Below, piece after piece: positions 13,901-25,692 of a stretch of DNA of 64,000 nt. Position numbers and translations under genes: made by a program. The stretch's first letter is position 1; each line of letters opens with the position of its first letter. Source of the DNA: Notospermus geniculatus (taxonomy: Eukaryota; Nemertea; Pilidiophora; Heteronemertea; Lineidae); assembly GCA_002633025.1 (NCBI GenBank), contig NMRB01000093.1:385519-449518 (forward strand). Reading direction: 5' to 3'. The notes under the pieces were generated by a model. The model searched no databases, was not told the DNA's origin, and saw only the letters and a program-made list of their open reading frames with translations.

Positions 13901-14156
13901 CCATAATTTAGAGCTCCATGATACCTAGGTCTGACATGAATATTAGAGTTTCAAGAAACAGTCCTTCACCAGTAGACAAAATAATGGTGAAAGTTTTCTG
14001 GTGTCGGACGGAACACTTTTTGAAACACACCCACTTGCCCATCAAATATTACGCAGAGGGGTGAATTAGAATAGAACATGTTGAATTGGACAGCTTGAGG
14101 GGGCTGAAGATATCAGATGTTATGCGAGTTCAAATTATTGTAATCGATAGCCATGT
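10953..14156. repeat. Direct duplication D1, copy 2
   Basis: Second copy of the 3.2-kb segment, offset 10,952 bp. It includes exon a' (13265-13379). Differences include several indels of up to about 40 bases (one missing after 11939), a level typical of two alleles in a highly heterozygous marine invertebrate. Confidence 0.95.
13265..13379 (+). CDS. KCNMA1: Slo1 exon a, RCK1-RCK2 linker (copy 2)
   Basis: Second copy of the 115-bp linker exon, with the same acceptor, donor and phase. It differs from copy 1 at two third-codon positions (Ala gca/gcc, Gln cag/caa), both synonymous. It lies in the repeat 10953-14156, which matches 1-3230 closely. One transcript would need only one of the two copies. 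Either they are alleles misplaced in tandem, or a recent real duplication that would repeat 38 residues if both were spliced in (115 bp is not a multiple of three, so joining both copies would break the frame). Confidence 0.75.
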
Positions 14157-17100
14157 TCTGATGGCTCCTGCTGCTGCCATGTATGGGGTGTGGTAACAGT
14201 TGATGTACTGATGGTTATGTAATCAACCGAGAGGTGGCTATATATGTATATATTTAAAAACTGTTGGGGTTTCAGATTTATGTTTTGCCCATCTTTTTTG
14301 CACTTTCCTTAGACACCGTATCAGAGACAAATCTAATTGTCTTTTTCAAACAAGTTTTTGAAAAAGCTGCTTGTTTTTATTACACCTGCGCTACAGGAGT
14401 GCTGCACCAATGAATGATGGGGAGCTTTGCCACAGTGACAAACTGCCATGCTGTTGATATTGCACTGGACTTTACTGCTGTCAAGTGCTGTTGTTCACTT
14501 GAGAAAACCGACAGTGATTGCCTATCAAATTGATGCAGACTTTTCACTGGGGCAGCTGCCACATCACTGATCACCCAGATTGCTCATAACTGATATGTAC
14601 CTCCCTCTGTCATTAGACTATTATGTTCAACCCAGTGAGCACATGGTCCATGGACCATTTCATCTGATGGCTCCTGCTGCTGCCATGTATGGGGGTGTGG
14701 TACCAGTTGATGTACTGATGGTTATGTAATCAACCGTGTACTGATGGTTATGTAATCAACCGTGAGGTGGCTATGTATATATTTAAAAACTGTTGGGGTT
14801 TCAGATTTACGTTTTGCCCATCTTTTTCGCACTTTCCTTATTAGACACCGCATCAGAGACAAATCTAATTGTCTTTTTCAAACAAGTTTTTGAAAAAGCT
14901 GCTTTAATGTTTTTATTACACCTGCGATACGGGAGTGCTGCACCAATGAATGATGGGGAGCTTTGCCACAGTGACAAGCTGCCGTGCTGTTGATATTGCA
15001 CTGGACTTTACTGCTATCAAGTGCTGTTGTTCACTTGAGAAAACCGACAGTGATTGCCTATCAAATTGATGCAGACTTTTCACTGGGGCAGCTGCCACAT
15101 CACTGATCTATTATCTGCGATATGTCACAAATGGGCTTGGCTGAATCATTTCCTTTTTCACCTGTAATGCCTCTGTGAACATTGCTTCATCCTCATACCT
15201 GGTACATCTTCATCTTCATCCACATCTTCGCTACGATAGTCTGACATCCCTGTTTATTGCTTTCTCACTAGCCCAACTAGTAATAGTGGTCCAGCAATCA
15301 TGACCATCAGGTGATTAGCAAACAATATCAGTTGTTGTACAGCATGTAACTTCAGTTGTACTCTCATTACACATCTGCCTTTCTTGTGTCTATTTACTAG
15401 CTTATACACATCAAAATGCATTCTTTCCAAAGTCTAAAGTAATTCGTTGGAAATGGTAAAGACAAAACATGACAGTCAAGTATAAAATCCATGATGCTCC
15501 ACAAAAAGTGGGCTGTTTCACAAATCTTCTACTTACTTACTACATCTTCCTATCACACCACTTACACACTGTTCTGTCTGCCACATTTTCAAGAAAAGAA
15601 TTAGGGAGATATTGATGAAAAATCTTGTGAGTGTTACCTTTTGGGATAGTCGAAAATATAATAGGTGAAATGCATATAGTGACTGTCCATGATGCACTGA
15701 GTGCCTAAGTATGTCATTCAAGTTGACAGCAGAAAGAGGTGCACCTATATTGTTCGTGAATTGGGTGCAAAGAGAAAATGTGGTTCGTTGATCAACAATT
15801 GGTGCACTGGCTGATGAACTTGTTGGCAACTTGCAAACCATTGGTACAAGATGTAGGCCCTAACTTATAGCTACTGCACAGTGAATGATAGATAATGCTA
15901 TTATGTAGTCCCATTCAAATCTGAATTAATTTTGGTCACCAAAATCTTTCCGTAGATGCATGGTATAAACTAGTAAACTAGTTGCATAAACATTGCAAGA
16001 AAGGCAAGTGTCAAACCTGCATGATCACACACTGGACATAATAAAGGAAATGTGTACATTGTTCCATATTTCCTTTTATCGACATTTGATTCCCTCTTAC
16101 TAACAGTTAATTGGTGACAATGTGACTAAGTATTGTGATACCTTCCCCCATTGTTATGGACAACGTGAATGTAATGATTTATTGATGGTAAAGTCACTGT
16201 ATTTTGTTCTCTGAGTAGTGATGTTACCCCTGTTGTGTTGGGTTAACTAAAAATATAACAGAACAAATTCACTTAAAAATCTAACAAACTTAAACTTTCC
16301 ATCTTGATTGAATTGAACTGAAAGTTCTTGTGTCACGTCATTCACCTGTTTGATGTTTCACTTACTATCCAAACTCCTAATAAGTAATTCCACCTGTTCA
16401 GTAAGTGAGAGCAATGCATCATGGTGCTTGTACTTTGTGGTCAAAGCATTCGCATTGTTGTTATTCTTGGCGTTGATTTGCAGTGCAAGATTTGACATCT
16501 GCCATTGCATGAGGCAACCCTGGCTCTGATATCTTTGGAATTCCATTTATAAAGATGACAAATCATAAAGATGACAAATGATTCAGCTTAGATGATCCAT
16601 AGTAGTCTCACACAGCTGTTGTTGATGTGACACTACAAGGATTTGATGATAGGGGTCGATATATCTCAGTGTGGATTCAAAAAAGATGTTGCTTCTGAAG
16701 TCGAACTTATGTCCAGCACGAGTGTGTTCATGGCTTGGTTGGTATCCACGTAGTGTGTCCTCTCTCCATAGGAGCTGGTACTCTCAAAGCTCGTGAACTA
16801 TGTGATCTAGATTCAGAAGGATGTAAATCTTAAAAGTTTGGAAATACTAAGTGGATCATTATTTGAAAGTGACCTGCAAACTATAGTTGACAGTTATCAG
16901 ATGGTGTAAAGTTTTATAAAATGATAACCAAATTCATTATCTTGACTTATGCAACAAAATGAACTGCTCAAAGGATAAGGTTGTGTGTTTACCACTTGTA
17001 TTACAGAAACCATTCCAAAACAAACCTTACCAAAACATTGGATGTCAATTTTGTATGGTTCTAGAGAATTATTCTATACTGGTGATAAACAAACCAGAAA

Positions 17101-18466
17101 CTGGGCAAGATAACACCATGCTTTCTTATTCATCCCTGTTAATTTCAACCCTCACAACTTTTACTTTTCTCATCTATTCACCTCCAAAAACATTAAATTT
17201 GACCCAATTCTCTGAATTTGCAGTGGCATCACATGTGCGCTGACAACCTCCTTAAGGTTCTTGAACAACCGCTTTGCCGATTCCTCTCGGGAGGAATCAT
17301 CACGGGAAGAGCGTGAACCGCTAAACAAACGGAGGGAAAAGTAATTTGATGTTCTGATGTCTAATTGGTTTAGTGACACATAGTTTCACTTGCTGCTGAT
17401 GTACACTTTTCAAAGTGTTGACTGTATCTTGCCTTCATTGTATCTTTTATACACCCTTCCAGTTAACTGCTGGCCAATAAACTAAACGAAACAGTTTGTT
17501 GATGTCCACCAATAATGATCGTTGCCTGTTTGTTTGAATTCACCAAAATCCTAATATGATTACCAATGCAAATGGTGCCACTTTCTTGGAAGGGTCTATA
17601 TGCCAACTTTACAGCTTTGGTATCATCCTGAAATTACAAAAGGAATGTGGGTGTGGCAGTGTCTGCTGTTGGTATCAATATGGATACCTTCACAAAAGTG
17701 TGGTTTTGTTGTTCATGTGCATGATGGTGGCAGGAAAAGCAGTATTGATCATCAAATACTTTGGGCAAAAGATTATCTACTTCATTTTAATTATCCTTTA
17801 TGCCATTCCAGAGGCTGAATTGTGGGGCTATTGGAAAACCTTCCGAATGCTACCCACCTTCCTTTTGTTTCTGTACATTCCGCTATGTACTTCTCTCTCT
17901 TCATGGAATTCATTGTAAATGGAGACTTAAATATATGATGATCAGTTGGTTGAAGAGAAGCGAGTCTAAAACTAAACTAAGTTCAAATTACTGGTTCATC
18001 TCAGATTAGTTTCTGTAGTCAGAGCAAGGAGTTAAGAAGTACCCAAAAGCAGTTCTTGAAAAAAAAGTGAAATCCACTTGCAGCCAATCTGATTCTTTCC
18101 ATACAGGACAGAAGCTAGTGCACAGATTTTGGCATCCATGCTGTTGCAGTGGGATTGTGCAACACTTCAAAATTGTCATCAAGTGGATATGCTTTATATA
18201 GAAGAATTTGATGGCCATAATAAAAAAAAAGTTTTAAATCCAAAAACAGCAATTATCCCATTGCCATAGAGTGACATACCTTCTTGCACTATTACGAAAA
18301 ATGTCATAAATCTGCTTCTCCAGAGACCATCAACAGAAGGCCTTTGTCTAAAGCAAGTGTTCCTGTGCTGTCAATAAGTGTTCCAATAGTTCAGTGGTCT
18401 TTATAGTAATGGTGATATATGAAGTTCTGTGTGTCAGAAGTATCAACTTGTGAGTTCATTTGTTCT
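13380..18466 (+). other. Slo1 intron, unique part
   Basis: Intron sequence without recognisable exons. Besides the end of D1 it contains the 0.43-kb tandem pair at 14157-15105. From about 15110 to 18466 I see no palindromic element or conserved frame; short frames near 16959 and 17556 have no family resemblance. Confidence 0.55.
14157..15105. repeat. Direct repeat pair of about 420-440 bp
   Basis: Copies at 14157-14571 and 14663-15105, both starting tctgatggctcctgctgctg and ending in cagctgccacatcactgatc. Copy 2 has an internal duplication of gtactgatggttatgtaatcaacc. The 91 bases between them match the end of the element at 3364-3455, which suggests this element was once whole here and was broken during the duplication or the assembly. 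Confidence 0.85.
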
Positions 18467-18831
18467 ATGTTGATGGTGGTGTAGTGCTGTGCCTGTATAT
18501 CACAAAGTTCTCCACATTCAGGTAACACATGTGGGTGTACTTCGTGTTCACAACCACCTGATGATGAATAGCCCTCATCAATGCCAATTAAATCTTCAGT
18601 TTAGGGGTTGGTGAGGACTTGCCAGAGCACAGGCTGGGATAGTAGGGAGGGGGTCATTGAAGGTTCATCAAATCGGGGGAGCTTGATGTTTTATGTGTTC
18701 TTTCTTTCAGAGCTATGTGACGTTATCATTCTGGACCCAATAATCCCAACCCGTATTTTCCCATCTATCATCTATCCGTCCAGAGTAATGGGGTTGTTTT
18801 ATTGATCATGTCGATTTTTTTCACTTTTGAG

Positions 18832-19037
18832 TAGTCACAGAAAAACAGCAACAATTGTCAACTTCATCTTTGTTATTGAAACGTATGTACAACTACCGGT
18901 ATCTACAAGTATCTACATTCTCACAATCACACGATGCATTTTGGAAACCTGTGAGAATGTATACTTGTAGATACATGTATTTGTATATACGTTTTAATAA
19001 CAAAGATGAAGTGGACGATTGTTGCTGTTTTTCTGTG
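18832..19037. mobile_element. Palindromic element with cagaaaaacagcaacaat ends
   Basis: About 205 bp; the ends are cacagaaaaacagcaacaat and attgttgctgtttttctgtg, with inner pairing (tctacaagtatctacattctcac / gtgagaatgtatacttgtaga). Present in both D2 copies (second at about 23584-23797), so it predates their divergence. No coding content. Confidence 0.75.
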
Positions 19038-19914
19038 GCTATTCAACTATTTGAATTCTGAACCCAAATTTTTTCACTTTAATGTGATATCACATCAAAG
19101 TAAATCTGTTTGATTGTCACACCAATGTCTGTGGAGTATTTGCACCACTGACATCACCAATGTCTAAAGTGCGGTATGTAGCCTATCTGGCACTCTGAGG
19201 ATAACAGCAATTATCAGTTGACATCAGTTCTTTCAAAACATTTGGTGTGAACATTCATAATGCTTTCAAGATTTTCAAAAGGATATATTGAACTAGGTTC
19301 AGATACTGTTCAGTGTTTCTCCTTTCTACTTGATTTGTGAATAAGAATACTTCTTCTTGGGAATTGTCATCCTCATCAATTTAATTTTCTGAACACAAAA
19401 ATAACACTTTTGGATGCCTTTTCAATGTTCCCGTCTAGTGATTAGCAACCTGCCTGCGACCAGAGTATCTCCCTAAATGTATATCATCGTATCTGACTGT
19501 ATTACTTTGTACTTCTTTATATTGTATAGACTACTTGAAAGTACTTTTGTTCTGAAATGCTACTCAACTTGGTCAGAACTCCAATCACCTTTGTTCATGT
19601 GTTGATATGAAAAAGCAATATGCCACAGTTGATATTCCAGGTACCTCTTATGGACGGATGATATGACCACAAAATCTCTTGTTGGAAAATAGGGTGCTGG
19701 ATTATCTAATTTGTTGGTCTGATTGTTCATCAATTTTATCTTCTCCTTGCACAAGTTTTGCACAGTGAAGAAGGGTTGATGAGATTATGTCAAGATAGCA
19801 AATTCTCTTTTTACAGCCCTATAATAAGGCAGCATCGCTTCCGCCGACTGGATGATATTACGAAGGAAATGTCCCAATCACGAGATTCACTAAAGTATGC
19901 CTTAAGGCCCGTTT

Positions 19915-20035
19915 CCACATGAGCGTTTCACGCTGCGTGATGCGTCAAATCTTTTGTTATTTTCTGCCGCTCTGCTTCCAAACAATGGGCGAAGCGTCAA
20001 AACGCGGCGTAAAACATTCATGTGGAAACAGGCCA
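19915..20035. mobile_element. 121-bp MITE present only in D2 copy 1
   Basis: Ends AGGCCCGTTTCCACATG and CATGTGGAAACAGGCCA. The matching site in copy 2 (about 24655) reads tatgccTTAgcctg without the element, so the insertion duplicated TTA (right copy now TCA). The empty site gives near-exact ends. PIF/Harbinger-like by its three-base target. Confidence 0.85.
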
Positions 20036-20761
20036 TCAGCCTGAATTATTCGCTTGTAAATAGTGCTAGAGAGTTTTCTAGAGTTTCTGCGTCTGGTCTT
20101 GTACATCCCTGTAGTCGTGTATGGATGAAACGCTCAGAATGCATGACATCCGTAGAGGAGAAAGTAAGAAAATGAAATTTTATAGGTAGGCAGAATTAGG
20201 ACTAGTCCATGATCTACCTGATACTTGGCAGATCTAATAGATACAGCGATGCATGAAACTAGGAATTACCCTGCATTCGGATGGACAATTTGTAGACTAA
20301 CACATTACAATTTTATCTTACTTTTGTACAGTACTAAACGGTCAAATTGAGTGACAGTAATGGTTCACTGCCACATGAATTATTTTTGTCCATGCTAAGT
20401 ATGCTAAGTACAACATTGATTTCAAGTTAGCTGCACGTATCTAAGCCCACTATCAGTGAGGTATGGTTCTTGAAATCAACAATGTTGCAGTTCTTGGATG
20501 CAAGTCAATGATTGTCTACCACAGGCTGGCGGGCCAAGCAGGCAGATGGCGGGATACGTTCTAAAACATGTAGATTTTTTTCAGGCTGTCAGGACTGAGA
20601 AGAAACAGTACTGATACATGAAGAGGCCCTTCTAAATATTCTCTGCTTCTGATCCTATGCTCCTGTTCAATGAAGAAATCGGGGGTTTTGGTTGAAATAG
20701 GCCTACTTGTGAGGGAACCCACGGCACAAATATTGCAGAGTCACATTGGAGCTGCTGTTCA

Positions 20762-20871
20762 GGGGCCTGTTTCATAAAGTGACTTTAGGCTAATGGTACC
20801 ATTAACTTCAATGCATTTTCCATTTGATTGAAGGTACCATTAGGTTAAAGTCACTTTATGAAACAGGCCCC
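20762..20871. mobile_element. 110-bp palindrome (ggggcctgtttcataaagtg)
   Basis: Nearly perfect inverted repeat, arms of about 45 bp, ends GGGGCCTGTTTCATAAAGTG / CACTTTATGAAACAGGCCCC, with possible CAG flanks. Shared with D2 copy 2 (25583-25692). Confidence 0.8.
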
Positions 20872-22251
20872 AGTCTGTTAATGTATCTTCTGTATTTGGC
20901 GAAATTGGTCCTTGCAGAAACCATCATCTGCATCTATGACTAAAGTACAGCAGGTTTATCCGGGTGCGAGGTAGGCCTGTCCTTGGGCTCCATGTTCTAT
21001 ACATCAAAGAATGTCTGATTACTTCAGTTTCAGCTTGTCTAACTGCAATCCAGGTCGGAGGCAGTAAGTCTTGTAGAAACTCAATAGAGTACAGTCTGTA
21101 GGCTATAACATCTACATCTATTAGGTTCTACACGAACATGCCCTCTTGTCTAGAAATCACTCTATTCATGACTGTCTGAATGAAGGAACAGAGTCCTGTT
21201 GATGTCACCCAATATGAAATATTTCTCGTGGTTGTAAGGGTGTGATGACAGTAGTTGGATCAAATTTCTCTCTTTCATCTCATTGTCTGAATGCTGCCCT
21301 GTAGATGCCTGCAGCAGTTACAACAATGTAGATGCTTCCTGCTGTCAATCAGTCTCATTCGAATTGACAAAAATCTTCCTGTAGCTTGACACTCATGCTA
21401 TGCATAACCTACCTCAATAATCACATCTGTATAGATAGCAACATTAGCTTCCTAACTTCTATATTTTCATGTATATGATATGTGGAAAAGCAACGCTTCT
21501 GGGCCCCAAATATCTGTTCCTGTCCATCTCTCTGTTGGCCATTACCATAATATACCGGTACATGTACAATATCTCCACTTTATCGGTTTCATGATAATAA
21601 ACCTGTTTAAATTTCAAGTTGTGCACACCCTTTCTGCGGGCAAGTTGAGTTCTCGTCTACATGTATATGACTTCATATTTTCATACTCTTGGAAAATTCA
21701 CAACTTCCATAAGTCCTTTTGTGCTTTCACACAAACTTTCGCTCAATTAAAAAGCAGTTCAGTATTTTGCTTTTATCTTATGGAACTTCATAGGCCTACC
21801 GTTGGCCATTATGCAAAAACATAATGATCCCCTCCAACAGAAGTGGTTGAGAAAGGCCCAGGTTGAGAAAAAGGTTTTCATTAGAAACCATGCTGTGAGA
21901 TTTGTCCTTTTCTGATACTGCATATATTTTTTACTTTTCTTGGGCTTTGTTAAATTATCTTAGGAAACTGCTGTTGAGCTCAGGGATGTGTGACAGCCCC
22001 ATCATCTCTAGCATCTTGATCACTGATGCATGCCTTCTTTTCATGAAATTGTCCTTTTTATCATGTTTTTCATTGGCCTTCAGAAATCATCAACATATAG
22101 AGTAGATAAATATCATTTTGATGGTGTATTATTTTTTTCCCTTAGTCATGGACAGATTCAAATTATCAGTACGGTACATGCAAAAGAGAATGGAAAGACC
22201 TTTGCAACAATTGATAAACTTTTGTCTAATTCTATTTGCAAAATATTTCAG

Positions 22252-22423
22252 GCCAACGAGTCCCACCCTAGGTGCATTACCACCGATAGAGAAGGGAAAC
22301 AAGGACCTCGGGCCTCATTCAGGACTTAATCCAACCCAACCACCACCAGGAGACCAAAGGAGATTTGATTCCACCGGAATGTTCCACTGGTGCCCTGAGA
22401 GAAAGTTTGAAGACATCCTTATT
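22252..22423 (+). CDS. KCNMA1: Slo1 exon b, linker end and RCK2 start (copy 1)
   Basis: 172-bp exon: one base completes the Arg codon begun in exon a, then 57 codons, ending phase 0 at ...FEDILI before gtaagt. The first 35 or so residues are Pro/Ser-rich linker (starts PTSPTLGALPP). The second part carries DSTGMFHWC, a hallmark of Slo1 just before RCK2. The intact frame and phases argue for a functional exon. The duplicate is 27079-27250, with two synonymous differences. Confidence 0.92.
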
Positions 22424-22521
22424 GTAAGTCGTCACTGAAGGCAGAGGGGTGATTGACCTATCCAGTGGTGTTTTCCTGAGCTGTCATCCCATCTAACTGA
22501 CATTCCACCTTTTTCTTTCAG

Positions 22522-22746
22522 GATCGTGATCAAGCTGCATTGACTATCCTCAGCAATCATGTTGTCGTTTGTTTGTTTGCTGATCCTCATTCACCCTTGA
22601 TAGGGTTACGCAATCTTGTCATGCCACTCCGAGCAAGCAATTTCCATTTTCACGAGTTGAAGCATACGGTTATTGTTGGAAATGGCGAGTATATACGACG
22701 AGAGTGGAAGACGTTACAAAACTTTCCAAAGATCTCAGTTCTTACG
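22522..22746 (+). CDS. KCNMA1: Slo1 exon c, first part of RCK2 (copy 1)
   Basis: 225-bp exon, 75 codons, phase 0 at both ends; the acceptor is ttttctttcag and the donor gtaagc. It encodes the start of the RCK2 Rossmann-like fold: a hydrophobic strand ([10 protein letters not shown]), then [22 protein letters not shown], the next strand (TVIVGN) and [15 protein letters not shown]. It closely matches Slo1 proteins from other animals. Only 98 bp of intron separates it from exon b. Duplicate at 27350-27574. Confidence 0.93.
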
Positions 22747-22786
22747 GTAAGCAAATAAAACCACTGACTATTACCATAAAGACATA

Positions 22787-22983
22787 CTGTAAACCATGAA
22801 ATTTTTGCGTGCGTTTCATTTTCGCGATCATGGGCCGAAACGTGAACTTAAACAGCGCGAAAATACAAACTCTTGTGCATTTTCCATTGAATTATGAAGG
22901 TAAACGCGGAAATTAGTCTTCGCGGTTTTCAAAAATGATAAATTCGCCAACTTTTAGCATCGCGAAAATTTCACGGTTTACAG
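22787..22983. mobile_element. 197-bp MITE (CTGTAAACC...), only in D2 copy 1
   Basis: Ends CTGTAAACCATGAAATTTTT and GAAAATTTCACGGTTTACAG, flanked by TA. The empty site in copy 2 reads gacaTAaatgc at about 27610, confirming a TA target duplication. Interior rich in gcgaaaat-type motifs. Located 40 bp after exon c. Confidence 0.9.
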
Positions 22984-23138
22984 TAAATGCTATTACTTGA
23001 ATCTCACCAACATCTTACTTCCTCATGATCTTGTGCAACACATTCTATGTTGATACATTTCCAGTGATTAACAGTAGGAATTAGCAGCAAACAACCCACG
23101 TTTTACAGGAAAGATAACAATCTTTCTATCTGTTACAG

Positions 23139-23210
23139 GGCTCACCACTTAACCGAGCCAACCTTCGTGCGGTGAACATCAACCTCTGTGATATGTGTGT
23201 GATATTATCA
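23139..23210 (+). pseudogene. KCNMA1: Slo1 exon d, truncated copy
   Basis: The exon opens normally (gttacag acceptor) and reads [18 protein letters not shown] and on to CVILS, then stops matching after 23210. The following bases (atgttgatggtggtg...) are instead the sequence found from 18467, the start of the 4.7-kb repeat unit. The break therefore marks the junction between two repeat copies and falls inside the coding exon. The full exon is at 27770-28079. It cannot be spliced as a normal exon because there is no donor in place. Confidence 0.9.
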
Positions 23211-23583
23211 ATGTTGATGGTGGTGTAGTGCTGTGCCTGTATATCACAAAGTTCTCCACATTCAGGTAACACATGTGGGTGTACTTCGTGTTCACAACCA
23301 CCTAATGATGAATAGCCCTCATCAATGCCAATTAAATCTTCAGTTAGGGGTTGATGAGGACTTGCCAGAGCACATGAGGCTGGGATAGTATAGGGAGGGA
23401 GTCATTGAAGGTTCATCAAATCGGGGGAGCTTGATGTTTTATGTGTTCTTTCTTTCAGAGCTATGTGACAATATCATTCTGGACCCAATAATCCCAACCC
23501 ATATTTCCCCCTCTATCATCTATCCTTCCAGAGTAATGCAGTTGTTTTATTGATCATGTCGATTTTTTTCACTTTTGAGTAGT

Positions 23584-23797
23584 CACAGAAAAACAGCAAC
23601 AATCGTCCACTTCATCTTGTTATTAAACCGTATCAACTATACCGGTATCTACAAGTACACATATCTACATTCTCCCAATCACACGATGCATTTCGGAAGC
23701 CTGTGAGAATGTAGGCCTAGATACTTGTAGATAGTTGTACGTACTTTTAGTAACAAAGATGAAGTGGACGATTGTTGCTGTTTTTCTGTGGCTATTC
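23584..23797. mobile_element. Palindromic element, D2 copy-2 counterpart
   Basis: Same element as 18832-19037 with small changes in the central loop (taggccta insertion, altered spacing), consistent with independent drift of the two copies. Confidence 0.75.
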
Positions 23798-24867
23798 AAC
23801 TATTTGAACTCTGAACCCAAATTTTTTCACTTTAATGTGATATCACATCAAAGTAAATCTGTTTGATTGTCACACCATTGTCTGTGGAGTATTTGCACCA
23901 CTGACATCACCGATGTCTAAAGTGCAGTATGTAGCCTATCTGGCACTCTTAGGATAACAGCAATTATCAGTTGGCATCAGTTCTTTCAAAACTTTTGGTG
24001 TGAACATTCATAATGCTTTCAAGATTTTCAAAAGGATATATTGAACTAGGTTCAGATACTGTTCAGTGTTTCTCCTTTCTACTTGATTTGTGTATAAGAA
24101 TACTTCTTCTTGGGAACTATCATCATCATCAATTTTCTGAACACAAAAATAACATTTTTGGATGCCTTTTCAATGTTCCCGTCTAGTGATTAGCAACCTG
24201 CCTGCGACCAGAGTATGTCCCTAAATGTATATCATCGTATCTGACTGTATTACTTTGTACTTCTTTATATTGTATAGAATACTTGAAAGTACTTTTGTTC
24301 TGAAATGCTACTCAACTTGATCAGAACTCCAATCACCTTTGTTCATGTGTTGATATGAAAAAGCAATATCATATGCCACAGTTGATATTCCAGGTACCTC
24401 TTATGGACGGATGATATGACCACAAAATCTCTTGTTGGAAAATAGGGTGCTGGATTATCTAATTTGTTGGTCTGATTGTTCATCAATTTTATCTTCTCCT
24501 TGCACAAGTTTTGCACAGTGAAGAAGGGTTGATGAGATGATGTCAAGATGAGCAAATCTTCTTTTTACAGTCCAATAATAAGGCAGCATCGCTTCCGCCG
24601 ACTGGATGATATTACGAAGGAAATGTCCCAATCACGAGATTCACTAAAGTATGCCTTAGCCTGAATTATTCGCTTGTAAATAGTGCTAGAGAGTTTTCTA
24701 GAGTTTCTGCGTCTGGTCTTGATCTTGTACATCCCTGTAGTCGTGTATGGATGAAACGCTCAGAATGCATGACATCCGTAGAGGAGAAAGTAAGAAAATG
24801 AAATTTTATAGGTAGGCAGAATTAGGACTAGTCCATGATCTACCTGAGTGATACTTGGCAGATCTAA

Positions 24868-25059
24868 GGCTCCAGTTCCATAGAGTTCACGTTTACACTT
24901 TTCTCGCGTTACACTTCTTGTTTTCCTTTCGTTCCTCGGAGAAAGCACGCCACAGGACAGGTAATGTGTGTCTCGTTGTGCGCTGAATCGAGGAACGAAA
25001 GGAAAACGTGAAGCGTGGCACGTGAAAAGTGTAAACGTGAGCTCCATGGAACTGGAGCC
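24868..25059. mobile_element. 192-bp MITE (GGCTCCAGTTCC), only in D2 copy 2
   Basis: Ends GGCTCCAGTTCCATAGAG and CTCCATGGAACTGGAGCC, flanked by TAA. Copy 1 has the empty site gatcTAAtagat at about 20230. The arms pair far inward (cgtttacacttttc / gaaaagtgtaaacg), so the whole element can fold as a hairpin. Confidence 0.92.
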
Positions 25060-25582
25060 TAATAGACACAGCAATGCATGAAACTAGGAATTACCCTGCA
25101 TTCGGATGGACAATTTGTAGACTAACACATTACAATATCTTACTTTTGTACAGTACTAAACGGTCAAATTGAGTGATTGGTGTAATAGTTCACTGCCACA
25201 TGCATTATTTTTGTCCATGCTAAGTATGCTAAAAGTACAACATTGGTTTAAAGTTAGATGCACATTCTAAGCCCACTATCAGTGAGGCATGGTTCTTGAA
25301 ATCAACAATGTTGCGGTTTTTGGATGCAAGTCAAATGATTGTCTACCACAGGCTGGCGGGCCAAGCAGGCAGATGGCGGGATACGTTCTAAAACATGTAG
25401 ATTTTTTTTTCAGGACTGAGGAGAAGCAGTACTGATACATGAAGAGGCCCTTCTAAATATCCTCTGCTTCTGATCCTATGCTCCTGTTCAATGAAGAAAT
25501 CGGAGGTTTTGGTTGAAGTAGGCCTACTTGTGAGGGAACCCACGGCACATATATTGCAGAGTCACATTGGAGCTGCTGTTCA

Positions 25583-25692
25583 GGGGCCTGTTTCATAAAG
25601 TGACTTTAGGCTAATGGTACCATTAACTTCAATGCATTTTCCATTTGATTGAAGGTACCATTAGGTTAAAGTCACTTTATGAAACAGGCCCC
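25583..25692. mobile_element. 110-bp palindrome, D2 copy-2 counterpart
   Basis: Same position in the repeat unit as 20762-20871 and essentially identical. Confidence 0.8.

Larger units (their letters stand above)
18467..23210. repeat. Tandem duplication D2, copy 1 (4744 bp)
   Basis: Direct repeat of 23211-27841 with high identity. It carries exons b, c and a truncated d. Relative to copy 2 it holds two extra MITEs (19915-20035, 22787-22983) and lacks one (24868-25059). The junction at 23210/23211 is inside exon d. Confidence 0.95.
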
